Shown here: positions 25,601 to 35,448 of the stretch, piece by piece
How the letters are laid out: each line of letters opens with the position of its first letter
Numbering within the stretch: the stretch's first letter is position 1
Assembly (NCBI GenBank): GCA_949288735.1
Contig: CASELE010000005.1
Coordinates: forward strand, 1 to 64,000
Length of the DNA: 64,000 bases
Direction: 5' to 3'
Source of the DNA: an uncultured Alistipes sp.
GTDB taxonomy: Bacteria > Bacteroidota > Bacteroidia > Bacteroidales > Rikenellaceae
Made by a program: the position numbers and the translations under genes
The notes under the pieces: generated by a model
What the model saw: only the letters and a program-made list of their open reading frames with translations
Database searches by the model: none
What the model was told of the DNA's origin: nothing

Positions 25601-25789
25601 CTTCAGCTCCACCTCGTGTGCGCTCGCTCCGGGATAGGGGACCACGACCATCGCCTGTTTCACCGGGACGGCCGGGTCCTCCAGCTTGGGCATGCTCAGG
25701 AACGAAAGCACGCCGGCAATCAGAATTCCGGCTATCAGCGACCAAAAGAGTACCGGCCGCTGCATGAAGAATCGGGCGATGCGTGTCAT
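22622..25789 (-). CDS. RND efflux transporter permease (AcrB/HAE1 superfamily), 1055 aa
   Basis: A full-length RND pump with 12 predicted helices and two large periplasmic loops. The first helix is FWSLIAGILIAGVLSFLSMP, and the pore and transmembrane motifs are RISLGAFIVAMGMLVDNAVV (TM4, with the proton-relay Asp in VDNAV; the second Asp is Asn) and GLIGMMVKNAIVLVDEI (TM10, with the Lys). The periplasmic loops carry the usual docking segments. It exports hydrophobic drugs or metabolites using the proton gradient. It overlaps the adaptor gene by 4 bases (ATGA) and precedes the TolC gene, so the operon encodes a complete tripartite pump. Substrate is unknown. Confidence 0.9.
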   Translation of the reverse strand: MTRIARFFMQRPVLFWSLIAGILIAGVLSFLSMPKLEDPAVPVKQAMVVVPYPGASAHEVELKVAQPLEEQLRTLPNVKKVRSECHNGQALVTVEFEMTVLIDELEQHFDLLRRKVNDLAPLLPAGCYAPVVIDDMMDVYGIFYALTADGYDYPEMYRYAKFIRRQLLDVKGVKRILIVGNRDETINVVVSKEDLARNGLIPVRLMAALQSVGKPVGAGDYTVDGERIRLSVDSDIADESDLRDLLIATPEGKQIRLGDVARVERGYAEPQRNGFFVGGKPALAICVAMEEDAIVPDVGRAVDARLAETMESVPAGMHMQKIFFQPDMVSDAIASFMWNLLESVLIVILVLVFTMGLRSGLIIGFGLVLTVAVSFPLLFVCGTTLQRISLGAFIVAMGMLVDNAVVIMDGILVDKKRGLAPKTYLYRIGHNTALPLLGATVIAAATFICIYLSPDSAGEYAGDLFLVLCISLLASWVLALVQVPVCAKSWLPARERRRDGKENGVMNSPVHRFVRRTVALLIDHKKTTIATAVMLLALCIFGLTHVKNLFFPDFDYRQFVIEYYLPEQSSPDRVREDLLEISGLLAENPAVERVAASMGGAPARYCLVRPVTAGGDCYGELTVDCKDYRTVVEQIPGIRRMLRERYPDAYIRFRKYNFSISTSHTVEVEFTGPDPAVLRQLSARAEEVMRDCPYVDPYSVQNNWKPTGKVLVAEYLQSNALRAGIGRNDVGNALLAATDGMPVGVLTDQDRMLTVQLQVRDNDGSRITDLDDIPVWSMANLRFGADELQSILGGGVNLNELSDELFRTTPLSSVVDDIRLDWDEEVVHRLNGRRAIEAECDPNPDLDDATPAKVVASIRDRIESIPLPDGYAMRWVGEGELQKEATGNVMKNLPLTIFLILVILLFLFNSWRKVALILLCFPFVICGITPALLVTGQPFTFMAIIGMMGLIGMMVKNAIVLVDEINRLQTEEHVDPYHAVIEATVSRVRPVLMASLTTIVGMVPLVGDPMYGSMAICIMGGLTVGTLITLMLLPLFYTAMFRVGKPAQTVSPIQR

Positions 25790-26847
25790 AGGATGCCTCC
25801 GGCGTTGGTTCGGCTCGGGGTGCCGATGATGCGTACCCGGTCGCCTTCATGCAGGGCCGAGACCCCGCCCGTTACGACCTGTTCATCTCCCGCAAGACCC
25901 GAGCGGACGACGGCCCGCCCCTCGGCGTCGGTATTTTCAGCCGTTACGGGCCGGCATTCGACCGTCGAGTCGGGACGCACTACCCAGACGGCGCTCTTTC
26001 CGTCGTGCCGGAAGAGCGTGCGCAGCGGCAGCGTGAAGCCTTCGCCTGTCCCGGCGGCTGCGAGACGGAGCGTCACGTTGGCGTTCATGCCGGCGGTAAT
26101 CCGTTCGTCGGGACCCTCCTCGAAGGCGAGACGCATGCGGTAGAGCTGGTTGGCATCGGCGCGCGGCACGATGTTCAGCAGGCGCAGAGGCATCGTCTTG
26201 TCGCCCGTATAGGGCGTGGTGCATGCGTAGGATTCGATGCGGTGCCGCTCGACATAGAGCGAGGCCGGAATGTCGATCTCCACCTCGGGCCGCGTCGTGT
26301 CGAGCAGCGTGCAGAAGGGTGTGCCGGCATCGACCATCTCGGCCGTCGAGAAGCTCACGTGCTGCACGTAGCCGTCGATCGGCGAGTGGAGTTTCGTGTA
26401 CTCCACCCGGTTGCGTTCGTTCTGCAGCTGTATGCCCAACTGGCGCAGTCCGGCCGTCGCCTTTTCGTAATCGTTGGGCGACAGGCTCTTTTCACGGTAG
26501 AGCTGCGTCATTCGTTCCACCTCGTCGTGCATGCGGTCGTACTGAATCTGTGCCGCTTCGAGCGCCAGCAGATAGTCGCTGTCGTCCAGCTCGGCCAGCA
26601 GCTGTCCCTGTCGCACGAAGTCGCCTTCGGCCACATGGACGCGCTCGATCTGTCCGGCGGTCTTGAATCCGAGTCCGATTTCGTGCGCTTCGCGTACGAT
26701 ACCCGAATAGACGCGTGTTTCGCCCTGTCCGGCCGGGAGGGGCCGGGTCACGGTGACACAGCGCAGCGGCGCCTCCGCACGGCGTTCCCCTCCGCAGGCG
26801 GCCAGAAGCGGAAGCAGCGCCGCCGCCCATAGAAATTTTCCGTTCAT
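25786..26847 (-). CDS. RND efflux periplasmic adaptor (membrane fusion protein), 353 aa
   Basis: The start at 26847 opens a lipoprotein signal, MNGKFLWAAALLPLLAACGG, with the lipobox cysteine at 18; an ATG 31 codons upstream gives no signal peptide. The body has the adaptor order: barrel-sandwich hybrid, alpha-hairpin (QIQYDRMHDEVERMTQLYRE, with SLSPNDYEKATAGLRQLGIQ), lipoyl-like return (YTKLHSPIDGYVQHVSFSTA) and a C-terminal beta-barrel (DEQVVTGGVSALHEGDRVRI). It bridges the inner-membrane pump and the TolC duct. It is first of the three-gene efflux operon, which is divergent from an AraC-type regulator. Confidence 0.9.
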   Translation of the reverse strand: MNGKFLWAAALLPLLAACGGERRAEAPLRCVTVTRPLPAGQGETRVYSGIVREAHEIGLGFKTAGQIERVHVAEGDFVRQGQLLAELDDSDYLLALEAAQIQYDRMHDEVERMTQLYREKSLSPNDYEKATAGLRQLGIQLQNERNRVEYTKLHSPIDGYVQHVSFSTAEMVDAGTPFCTLLDTTRPEVEIDIPASLYVERHRIESYACTTPYTGDKTMPLRLLNIVPRADANQLYRMRLAFEEGPDERITAGMNANVTLRLAAAGTGEGFTLPLRTLFRHDGKSAVWVVRPDSTVECRPVTAENTDAEGRAVVRSGLAGDEQVVTGGVSALHEGDRVRIIGTPSRTNAGGIL

Positions 26848-26971
26848 ATGTTTGCCTCTTTCGTTTGGTTTCCTGTACGGATGCAAAGTTCCGTATTTTT
26901 CACTCCCGTTCATGTCCGATTCTTCAATGGTATTGTTCATAAGGATGATTCCATGACCTGTTTTGATGATA

Positions 26972-26995
26972 AATCGAACCGTTGCATGTTCGATT
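26972..26995. promoter_or_regulatory. Inverted repeat between efflux operon and AraC gene
   Basis: AATCGAAC (26972-26979) and GTTCGATT (26988-26995) are perfect 8-base arms around an 8-base spacer, ending 4 bases before the AraC-gene -7 box. It is a likely autoregulatory or efflux-controlling operator. Confidence 0.45.
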
Positions 26996-26998
26996 ATG

Positions 26999-27006
26999 TA
27001 TATTTG
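26999..27006 (+). promoter_or_regulatory. -7 box of the AraC-type gene
   Basis: TATATTTG lies 29 bases before the ATG at 27036 and directly downstream of the inverted repeat. Confidence 0.55.
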
Positions 27007-27035
27007 TGCGGCAAAAGATAGAAAAACGCGCTGTC

Positions 27036-27983
27036 ATGAAAAATACGGACCTATATACCCAACTTTCGCTGGGCATGCTCCCGATCGACGAGCATTACGT
27101 GGTGTCGGGCAATGATTTCCTTATTATGGACAACTTCGACTTCCCGACGGTGGGTGATGCCTCCGATCAGGTTGTCGCCCAGTTCATCGCTCCGCACATG
27201 CCGTTCAAGATCCGGTTCCATCTTTTGCTCTTCTGCGTAGGGGGATTCATGCGGTTTCAGGTCAACCTGAGCGAATACGAGCTGCGTCGGAACGAGGTTC
27301 TCATCCTGTCGTCGGATACGATCGGGCAGTGCATGGAGTTTTCACCCGATTGCCGGATTGTCCTGATGGCCTTTAACTCAAATGCCTACAGCAACATGTC
27401 GAATACCGAGGGAATGGTCGTTATCCGCCGCTTTCTCTCGCTGCGGCCGACGCTTCCGGTGGAGGAGCAGACGATGGAGGATCTGACAGGTATCTATCGG
27501 TTCTTGCGCCGGAAGATCGCGTCGCCCGGGTTCCGCTACGGACGCGAGATGATCGCAGCCTGCATGCAGCTGATTTTTGCCGAACTCTGCCAGCACATGA
27601 TCCCCTATGTGGAGGGTGCCGCCGCATCGGTGGGCGACCGCAAACGCCAGCTCTACGACGGCTTCATGCAGATGCTCTCCGAGCATTGCGGTTCGCAGCG
27701 GAGCATATCCTTCTACGCCGAACGGCTCTGTGTCACTCCTAAGTATCTGTCGCAGGTGGTTCAGACCGTGAGCGGCCGCCATGCGGGTGCATGGATACGC
27801 GACTATGTGATTCTGGAGGCCAAGGTGCTGCTGCGCAACCGCAACCTTACGGTGCAGCAGATAAGCGACCGCCTCAATTTCCCGAACCAGTCCTTTTTCG
27901 GATCCTATTTCAAACGCTCCGTGGGGTGTTCGCCCAAGGCCTATCGCACGGGTCACTTCGAGGGCCCGCATAAACTCCGGTGA
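27036..27983 (+). CDS. AraC-family transcriptional regulator, 315 aa
   Basis: The C-terminal 100 residues hold the two helix-turn-helix units of AraC/XylS: SFYAERLCVTPKYLSQVVQT with GRHAGAWIRDYVILEAKVLL, and the second LTVQQISDRLNFPNQSFFGS ending in GCSPKAYR. The N-terminal 180 residues form a cupin-like sensing domain (FKIRFHLLLFCVGGFMRFQV and LSEYELRRNEVLIL). The start at 27036 follows the promoter box. It is divergent from the RND efflux operon, so it probably responds to a pump substrate and activates or represses the operon. The ligand is unknown. Confidence 0.85.
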   Translation: MKNTDLYTQLSLGMLPIDEHYVVSGNDFLIMDNFDFPTVGDASDQVVAQFIAPHMPFKIRFHLLLFCVGGFMRFQVNLSEYELRRNEVLILSSDTIGQCMEFSPDCRIVLMAFNSNAYSNMSNTEGMVVIRRFLSLRPTLPVEEQTMEDLTGIYRFLRRKIASPGFRYGREMIAACMQLIFAELCQHMIPYVEGAAASVGDRKRQLYDGFMQMLSEHCGSQRSISFYAERLCVTPKYLSQVVQTVSGRHAGAWIRDYVILEAKVLLRNRNLTVQQISDRLNFPNQSFFGSYFKRSVGCSPKAYRTGHFEGPHKLR

Positions 27984-28028
27984 GATACGACTCCGTGTGC
28001 AGCCTCCTCCAGAGGCGGGCAGGCAGGT

Positions 28029-28652
28029 CTATCGGCTCCTGTCGATGAGCGAACGGATGTTCTGTATGAGCATCGCCACGGCTACCGAATTGAAACCGCC
28101 TTCGGGGATGATGACGTCGGCATACTTCTTCGACGGCTCGACGAACTCCTCGTGCATGGGCTTGACCGTGGTGAGGTATTGCGTGATGACCGACTGCATG
28201 GTGCGCCCGCGTTCGCATACGTCGCGCAGGATGCGCCGGGCGAGCCGCACGTCGGCATCTGTGTCGACATATACCTTGATGTCCATCAGGTCGCGCAGCT
28301 CCCTGTTCTCGAAGATCAGAATCCCGTCCACGATGATGACGCGCGACGGTTTGACCGTGACCGTCTCCGCCATGCGGTCGTGCTCGACGAACGAATAGAC
28401 GGGGTGGGCGACGGGGACGTTCTCCTTCAGCGTGCGGATGTGTTCCACGAGCATCTGCGTGTCGAAGGCCTGCGGATGGTCGTAGTTGAGCTTCGTGCGC
28501 TCTTCGTAGGTCAGTTCGGGATGGGCCTTGTAGTAGAAGTCGTGGCAGAGCGTCGCCACGTCGTCTTCGGCGAAGGCCTCCTGCAGCCGTTTGACGAGCG
28601 TCGATTTGCCCGATCCCGTGCCGCCCGCGACGCCGATTACCGTTACGTCCAT
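28029..28652 (-). CDS. udk: Uridine kinase
   Basis: Of 207 residues, normal for bacterial Udk. Walker A GVAGGTGSGKST at residues 7-18, catalytic region LCHDFYYKAHPELTYEERTK with NYDHPQAFD, and the RRILRDVCERGRT lid that binds ATP. It phosphorylates uridine and cytidine to UMP and CMP in pyrimidine salvage. It sits alone on the minus strand between the convergent AraC gene and gyrB; the spacer to gyrB holds a strong hairpin (28688-28716), so udk probably has its own promoter just upstream. Confidence 0.95.
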   Translation of the reverse strand: MDVTVIGVAGGTGSGKSTLVKRLQEAFAEDDVATLCHDFYYKAHPELTYEERTKLNYDHPQAFDTQMLVEHIRTLKENVPVAHPVYSFVEHDRMAETVTVKPSRVIIVDGILIFENRELRDLMDIKVYVDTDADVRLARRILRDVCERGRTMQSVITQYLTTVKPMHEEFVEPSKKYADVIIPEGGFNSVAVAMLIQNIRSLIDRSR

Positions 28653-28687
28653 GTTTGAGGTTTGTAGTGGGTTGGTGTTTATGCAGT

Positions 28688-28716
28688 GAGCGGGACCGGT
28701 TCGGCCGGTCCCGCTC
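28688..28716 (-). terminator. Hairpin after gyrB
   Basis: GAGCGGGACCGG at 28688-28699 pairs perfectly with CCGGTCCCGCTC at 28705-28716 around a 5-base loop, just downstream of the gyrB stop. No long T tract follows. Confidence 0.5.
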
Positions 28717-28721
28717 TCCTG

Positions 28722-31582
<2,861 letters not shown>

Positions 31583-31607
31583 GGGAGGCATCTGATTTTG
31601 ATTCGGA

Positions 31608-31615
31608 CAAAGATA
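31608..31615 (-). promoter_or_regulatory. -7 box of ftsE
   Basis: TATCTTTG on the minus strand, 25 bases before the ATG at 31582. Confidence 0.55.
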
Positions 31616-31700
31616 CGAAAATCCGGCGTGCCGGGCTCTCTCCGGCAATGTTTTTTTGTGTTTCGGGCGGCGGAAGCGGTATCATCCGACAAAATTTCAC

Positions 31701-31708
31701 TATCTTTG
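31701..31708 (+). promoter_or_regulatory. -7 box of the tmRNA gene
   Basis: TATCTTTG lies 22 bases before the mature tmRNA 5' end at 31731. Confidence 0.6.
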
Positions 31709-31730
31709 CACCGTTCTTACATCCGAACTC

Positions 31731-32131
31731 GGGGCTGACCGGTTTTGACAGCAGGCAGGGTTTGTCGGTAAGCACGCCGAGCGCTGTGTGGCGGCTCGTT
31801 AATCCCGACGCTCAACAATCAAATGGCAATAACAGCTACGCACTCGCTGCCTAATTTTCAAGGAAAATTGGCTTAATCGCGTGGCCCCAGGTGGTCGTGC
31901 GACGAGTATCCCGAACGGCGGTTCCGCCCTTTAATCGCTGTTCATACGGGGTATCATCTCTTTAGGGATAGTCCGTCGGAGCGCTCCGGCCGGCGGGCGA
32001 AATAAGGGAGCTGGGTCCCGTGGTTTGGCTGCCGCCTGCCGTGCCCGGGAAGGAGGACGAAACGGCGGCTAAGCGTGTAGAAAGCCTTCGGGCTCCCTGT
32101 TTGGACGCGGGTTCGACTCCCGCCAGCTCCA
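31731..32131 (+). ncRNA. ssrA: Transfer-messenger RNA (tmRNA, SsrA)
   Basis: The 5' end GGGGCTGACCGGTTTTGACA and the 3' end CGGGTTCGACTCCCGCCAGC followed by TCCA form the tRNA-like domain: GGGGCTG pairs with CAGCTCC and the T arm GCGGG-TTCGACT-CCCGC is complete. The tag reading frame at 31825-31854 gives GNNSYALAA and stop TAA; GENNYALAA-like tags are usual in Bacteroidota, and the ALAA end is the degradation signal. About 401 bases, a normal length. It rescues ribosomes stalled on broken mRNAs with SmpB. Pseudoknot details were not resolved by eye. CCA is not encoded. Confidence 0.95.
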
Positions 32132-32301
32132 CGGAATGCGGGCGGACACCGGCAAGGTGTCCGCCCGTCTCTCTTTTTCCTGCACCCCGGTTACCGTGCG
32201 GGCGGATGTTCCGTACCGCGCTCTGCGGCGAAGACTGCCGAAAACCGGCGCGGAGATCTCATTTCCCGCTTTCGGCGTGAACAAGTTCGCCGATTGTTTC
32301 C

Positions 32302-32309
32302 TACCTTTG
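32302..32309 (+). promoter_or_regulatory. -7 box of lrgA
   Basis: TACCTTTG ends 8 bases before the ATG at 32318, so the mRNA would start at or a few bases before the start codon. This also rules out an upstream start at 32294. Confidence 0.55.
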
Positions 32310-32317
32310 CGTCCGCA

Positions 32318-32683
32318 ATGGCCGGACTCTTCTGCATACTGCTTTGTTGGCTCCTGGGCAACGCGTTGAGTTATTGTACCGGAGGTTACGTGTCGGGCAA
32401 TATCGTGGGGATGGTGCTTCTCTTCGCGGCGCTCTGTCTGCATTGGGTGCGTCCCGAGACGGTGCGTCCGGCGGCCCGCTTCCTGCTGGGATCGATGGCA
32501 CTCTTTTTCGTGCCCTTCGGCGTGGGGTTGATGGTCTCTTACCGCGTCATTGCGGACAATCTGTGGGCCATCGTCGTTTCGGGCATCGTCAGCACGATCG
32601 TCGTGCTGGTGAGCGTGGGATGGACCTTCCAGTCGTTCAATCGCCGCAGACGGAAAAACGATGATACGGTATATCGTTCATAG
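32318..32683 (+). CDS. lrgA: CidA/LrgA family membrane protein, 121 aa
   Basis: Four predicted helices, starting AGLFCILLCWLLGNALSYCT and including GGYVSGNIVGMVLLFAALCL and MALFFVPFGVGLMVSYRVIA, are the holin-like pattern of CidA/LrgA. These proteins oligomerise in the inner membrane and are linked to control of murein hydrolase activity and metabolite export (pyruvate in LrgAB). The 23-base overlap with lrgB indicates co-translation. The very short or absent leader is unusual. The C-terminal tail RRRRKNDD is basic. Confidence 0.8.
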   Translation: MAGLFCILLCWLLGNALSYCTGGYVSGNIVGMVLLFAALCLHWVRPETVRPAARFLLGSMALFFVPFGVGLMVSYRVIADNLWAIVVSGIVSTIVVLVSVGWTFQSFNRRRRKNDDTVYRS

Positions 32684-33356
32684 CGAACTCTTTCTGCTCA
32701 CGGCCACCGTGGGTCTCTACTGTCTCGGTACGGCGCTCTACCGCCGGGTCCATACGCCGCTGCTGCATCCCGTGCTGCTCACCTTCGTGGCGATGATCGG
32801 CGTGCTCCGTCTCTGCGGCGTCGATTACGGCGAGTACCGCGAAGCCACGGACATACTCGAATTCGCGCTGGGTCTCTCGGTCGTATCGCTCGGCTACCTC
32901 ATGTACGAACAGATGGGGCAGATCCGCGGACGTCTCGTGCCCGTGGTCGTCTCGACGCTGGTCGGCTGTGTGTTCGGCGTGCTGAGCGTGGTTTATATTG
33001 CCGGGGCCTTCGGGGCCGAGCGGCAGATACTCACTTCACTTGCTCCCAAGTCGGTCACGGTTCCCATTGCCGTCTCGGTAGCCGAACCTCTCGGCGGCAT
33101 CGTGCCGCTCACGTCGGTGGTGGTCTTCTGCGTCGGCATCTTCGGCAGCATCTTCGGCGAGTGGGTGCTGCGCCGCTGCGGCGTACGCGACCCCATGGCC
33201 CGCGGTTTTGCGCTCGGTTCGGCGGCCCATGGCATCGGCACGGCGCGTGCCATCGAAATCGGAGCCGTCGAAGGGGCCCTTTCGGGTCTGGCCATGGCGC
33301 TGATGGGTCTGGCCACGGCGCTGCTTCTGCCCCTCATGGAGCGCTATCTTTACTGA
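32661..33356 (+). CDS. lrgB: LrgB family membrane protein, 231 aa
   Basis: About 7 helices with the family signature APKSVTVPIAVSVAEPLGGI followed by GFALGSAAHGIGTARAIEIG. LrgB partners LrgA in the inner membrane; LrgAB transports pyruvate in some Firmicutes and affects lysis in others. It overlaps lrgA by 23 bases. A GC-rich hairpin with a T tract (33374-33409) follows, so the pair is a two-gene operon. The nearby AspT-like transporter has a separate promoter. Confidence 0.85.
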   Translation: MIRYIVHSELFLLTATVGLYCLGTALYRRVHTPLLHPVLLTFVAMIGVLRLCGVDYGEYREATDILEFALGLSVVSLGYLMYEQMGQIRGRLVPVVVSTLVGCVFGVLSVVYIAGAFGAERQILTSLAPKSVTVPIAVSVAEPLGGIVPLTSVVVFCVGIFGSIFGEWVLRRCGVRDPMARGFALGSAAHGIGTARAIEIGAVEGALSGLAMALMGLATALLLPLMERYLY

Positions 33357-33373
33357 TGCCCGTCGCGGCAGCG

Positions 33374-33409
33374 GCCCCTTTTGTCCGAAAAAGGGGCTTT
33401 GTGTTTTTT
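33374..33409 (+). terminator. Terminator of lrgAB
   Basis: Stem GCCCCTTTT (33374-33382) with AAAAGGGGC (33389-33397), 6-base loop, then TTTGTGTTTTTT, a good rho-independent terminator. Confidence 0.75.
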
Positions 33410-33426
33410 ATCTATCGGAAAAATAT

Positions 33427-33434
33427 TACTTTTG
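33427..33434 (+). promoter_or_regulatory. -7 box of the AspT-like transporter gene
   Basis: TACTTTTG lies 37 bases before the ATG at 33472, directly after the lrgAB terminator. Confidence 0.5.
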
Positions 33435-33471
33435 CGGACCCTTAAACGACTGACCTGACAAAACCGACCTT

Positions 33472-35139
33472 ATGGAGTGGATCTATTCTCTCTTCCTCGG
33501 AGGCGGCGTGGCCCATGCCGTGCTGACCTTCGCCCTCACGATTACGCTCGGCATCCTGCTGGGCAAGGTGAAGGTGGGCGGCATATCGTTCGGCATCACG
33601 TGGGTGCTCTTCGTCGGGATTCTCCTCAGCCATTTCGGCATGACGGTCGACTCCCAGACCAGGCACTTCATCCAGGAGTTCGGACTGATTCTCTTCGTCT
33701 ACTCCATCGGCCTGCAGGTGGGCCCCGGTTTCTTCTCCCTGTTCCGACAGGGCGGGTTGAAACTCGTGGGATGCTCCACGGCCATCGTGCTGCTGGGTGT
33801 CGCCGTCGCCTGGCTCGTACACGTATGTACGGATACGCCGATACCGACGGTGGTCGGCATCCTTTCGGGCGCCGTGACCAATACGCCCGGACTGGGTGCC
33901 GCGCAGCAGGCTTATACCGATGCTTCGGGGATCGCCGATCCCTCGATCGCCATGGGCTACGCCGTGGCCTACCCGCTGGGTGTGGTGGGTATCATTCTCT
34001 CGATGATCATCGTCCGCTATACGCTGCGCGTGAAGTTCGAGAAGGAGGACGAGGCGCTGAAGGCGTTATCCACCGAGCACAAGCTGGCTGACAAGGTGTC
34101 GATCGAGTTCACCAATACGCTGCTCGACGGCCGCACGGTGGAGTACATGCGCGATCTGGTGAAACGGCAGTTCGTCATCTCGCGCATCATGCATACGGAC
34201 GGCTCCATCGTCATGGCCGATGCCGACAGTACGATACGGCTCGGCGACCGTCTCTGGGTCATTGCCGATGCGGCCGACATCCCCGCCATCGTCGCCTTCT
34301 TCGGTCATGAGGTCGAAGGGATGGACGATGTCGCCTGGCACAACAATACGGCCGATTCCGAGCTGGTGTCGCGCCGTATCCTGGTGACGCGTTCCGAAAT
34401 CAACGGCAAAAAGTTTTCCGACCTGCGTCTGCGTACGCGTTACGGCGTGAACATTACGCGTGTCAACCGTGCCGGTCTCGACCTGATTCCCTATCCCGGT
34501 CTCGAACTGCAGATCGGCGACCGCGTGATGGTCGTCGGCCCGAAGGCGGCCGTGCAGCAGACGGCCAAGGTGCTCGGCAACTCGCTCAAGAAGCTCAACG
34601 AGCCCAACCTGATCACGATTTTCGTCGGCATCGCCCTCGGTGTGCTGCTCGGTTCGGTGCCTCTGTTCAACGTCCCGCAGCCCGTGAAGCTGGGCCTTGC
34701 GGGCGGCCCGCTCATCGTGGCCATTCTCATCGGCCGCTTCGGTACCCACTTCCATCTGGTCACCTACACCACGCAGAGTGCTAACCTTATGCTGCGCGAG
34801 ATTGGCATCGCTCTCTTCCTGGCGGCTGTGGGACTCGGCGCGGGCGAAGGATTCGTCGATGCGGTCGTTAACGGCGGTTACCGCTGGATCGGCTACGGCG
34901 TGCTGATCACGATGATACCTCTGCTCATCGTCGCCTTTGCGGCACGTATCTGGCTCAAGATGAACTACTATACGCTCATGGGTCTGATAGCCGGCAGTAC
35001 GACCGATCCTCCGGCGCTGGCCTATGCCAATGCGACGGCGGGCAACGACATGCCGTCCGTGGGCTACTCGACGGTCTATCCCGTGGCCATGTTCCTGCGG
35101 GTGCTGACAGCGCAGATATTCATCCTGTTCGCGCTCTGA
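33472..35139 (+). CDS. AspT/YidE-type putative transporter with two TrkA-C domains, 555 aa
   Basis: An N-terminal membrane half (helices from residue 10 on) and a C-terminal membrane half flank two RCK_C/TrkA-C domains at about residues 205-375 (VEYMRDLVKRQFVISRIMHT; RRILVTRSEINGKKFSDLRL). The motif NTPGLGAAQQAYTDASG and the related TDPPALAYANATAGNDMPSV are the paired GAxTxTPxL repeats of the aspartate-alanine exchanger family (AAEx), which includes AspT and YidE. The substrate is uncertain; aspartate/alanine antiport and other dicarboxylates have been proposed for relatives. A strong terminator follows at 35156-35205. Confidence 0.85.
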   Translation: MEWIYSLFLGGGVAHAVLTFALTITLGILLGKVKVGGISFGITWVLFVGILLSHFGMTVDSQTRHFIQEFGLILFVYSIGLQVGPGFFSLFRQGGLKLVGCSTAIVLLGVAVAWLVHVCTDTPIPTVVGILSGAVTNTPGLGAAQQAYTDASGIADPSIAMGYAVAYPLGVVGIILSMIIVRYTLRVKFEKEDEALKALSTEHKLADKVSIEFTNTLLDGRTVEYMRDLVKRQFVISRIMHTDGSIVMADADSTIRLGDRLWVIADAADIPAIVAFFGHEVEGMDDVAWHNNTADSELVSRRILVTRSEINGKKFSDLRLRTRYGVNITRVNRAGLDLIPYPGLELQIGDRVMVVGPKAAVQQTAKVLGNSLKKLNEPNLITIFVGIALGVLLGSVPLFNVPQPVKLGLAGGPLIVAILIGRFGTHFHLVTYTTQSANLMLREIGIALFLAAVGLGAGEGFVDAVVNGGYRWIGYGVLITMIPLLIVAFAARIWLKMNYYTLMGLIAGSTTDPPALAYANATAGNDMPSVGYSTVYPVAMFLRVLTAQIFILFAL

Positions 35140-35155
35140 CGCCGGAGCGCAGCCG

Positions 35156-35205
35156 AAGAGAGAGCGCCCCGCAGGGATCCGGATCCGTGCGGGGCGCTCT
35201 CTCTT
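35156..35205. terminator. Hairpin between the AspT-like gene and the feo locus
   Basis: A perfect 18-base stem (35156-35173 with 35188-35205) around a 14-base loop, at the junction of convergent genes. It can stop transcription from both sides. Confidence 0.7.
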
Positions 35206-35229
35206 CCGTCTTTCACGCGGTCCGGGACG

Positions 35230-35415
35230 TTACCGCCGTCGATTCTCCCGCTCTCCGCATCCGTCGCACCGGCGGCGGCACTCCGGGCGGGATCCGCCGC
35301 ACGAGGCGCAGCCGTTCCGTTTGCCGCGTACGATGCGTATGACGCGCACGATGGCGGCTGCAACGGCCGCCGTGCAGATGCATCCGACGGCTATCTCCTG
35401 CCAGTAGCTCTCCAT
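35230..35415 (-). CDS. FeoB-associated Cys-rich membrane protein, 61 aa
   Basis: A single helix (IAVGCICTAAVAAAIVRVIR) is followed by a basic stop and a Cys-rich tail with CASCGG and a second cluster near the end (CRRRCDGCGE). This is the pattern of the small FeoB-associated family found right after feoB in Bacteroidota and some Firmicutes. It may stabilise FeoB or act as a redox or iron-sulfur element, like FeoC in enterobacteria; that role is inferred. It starts 33 bases after the feoAB stop in the same operon. Confidence 0.75.
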   Translation of the reverse strand: MESYWQEIAVGCICTAAVAAAIVRVIRIVRGKRNGCASCGGSRPECRRRCDGCGERENRRR

Positions 35416-35448
35416 CTTCGTTCCGTGTCGTTCCGGCCGCTCCGCAGG

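Noticed and set aside
32294-32317. An upstream start for lrgA
   Set aside because: It would overlap the -7 box, so the codon is not in the mRNA.
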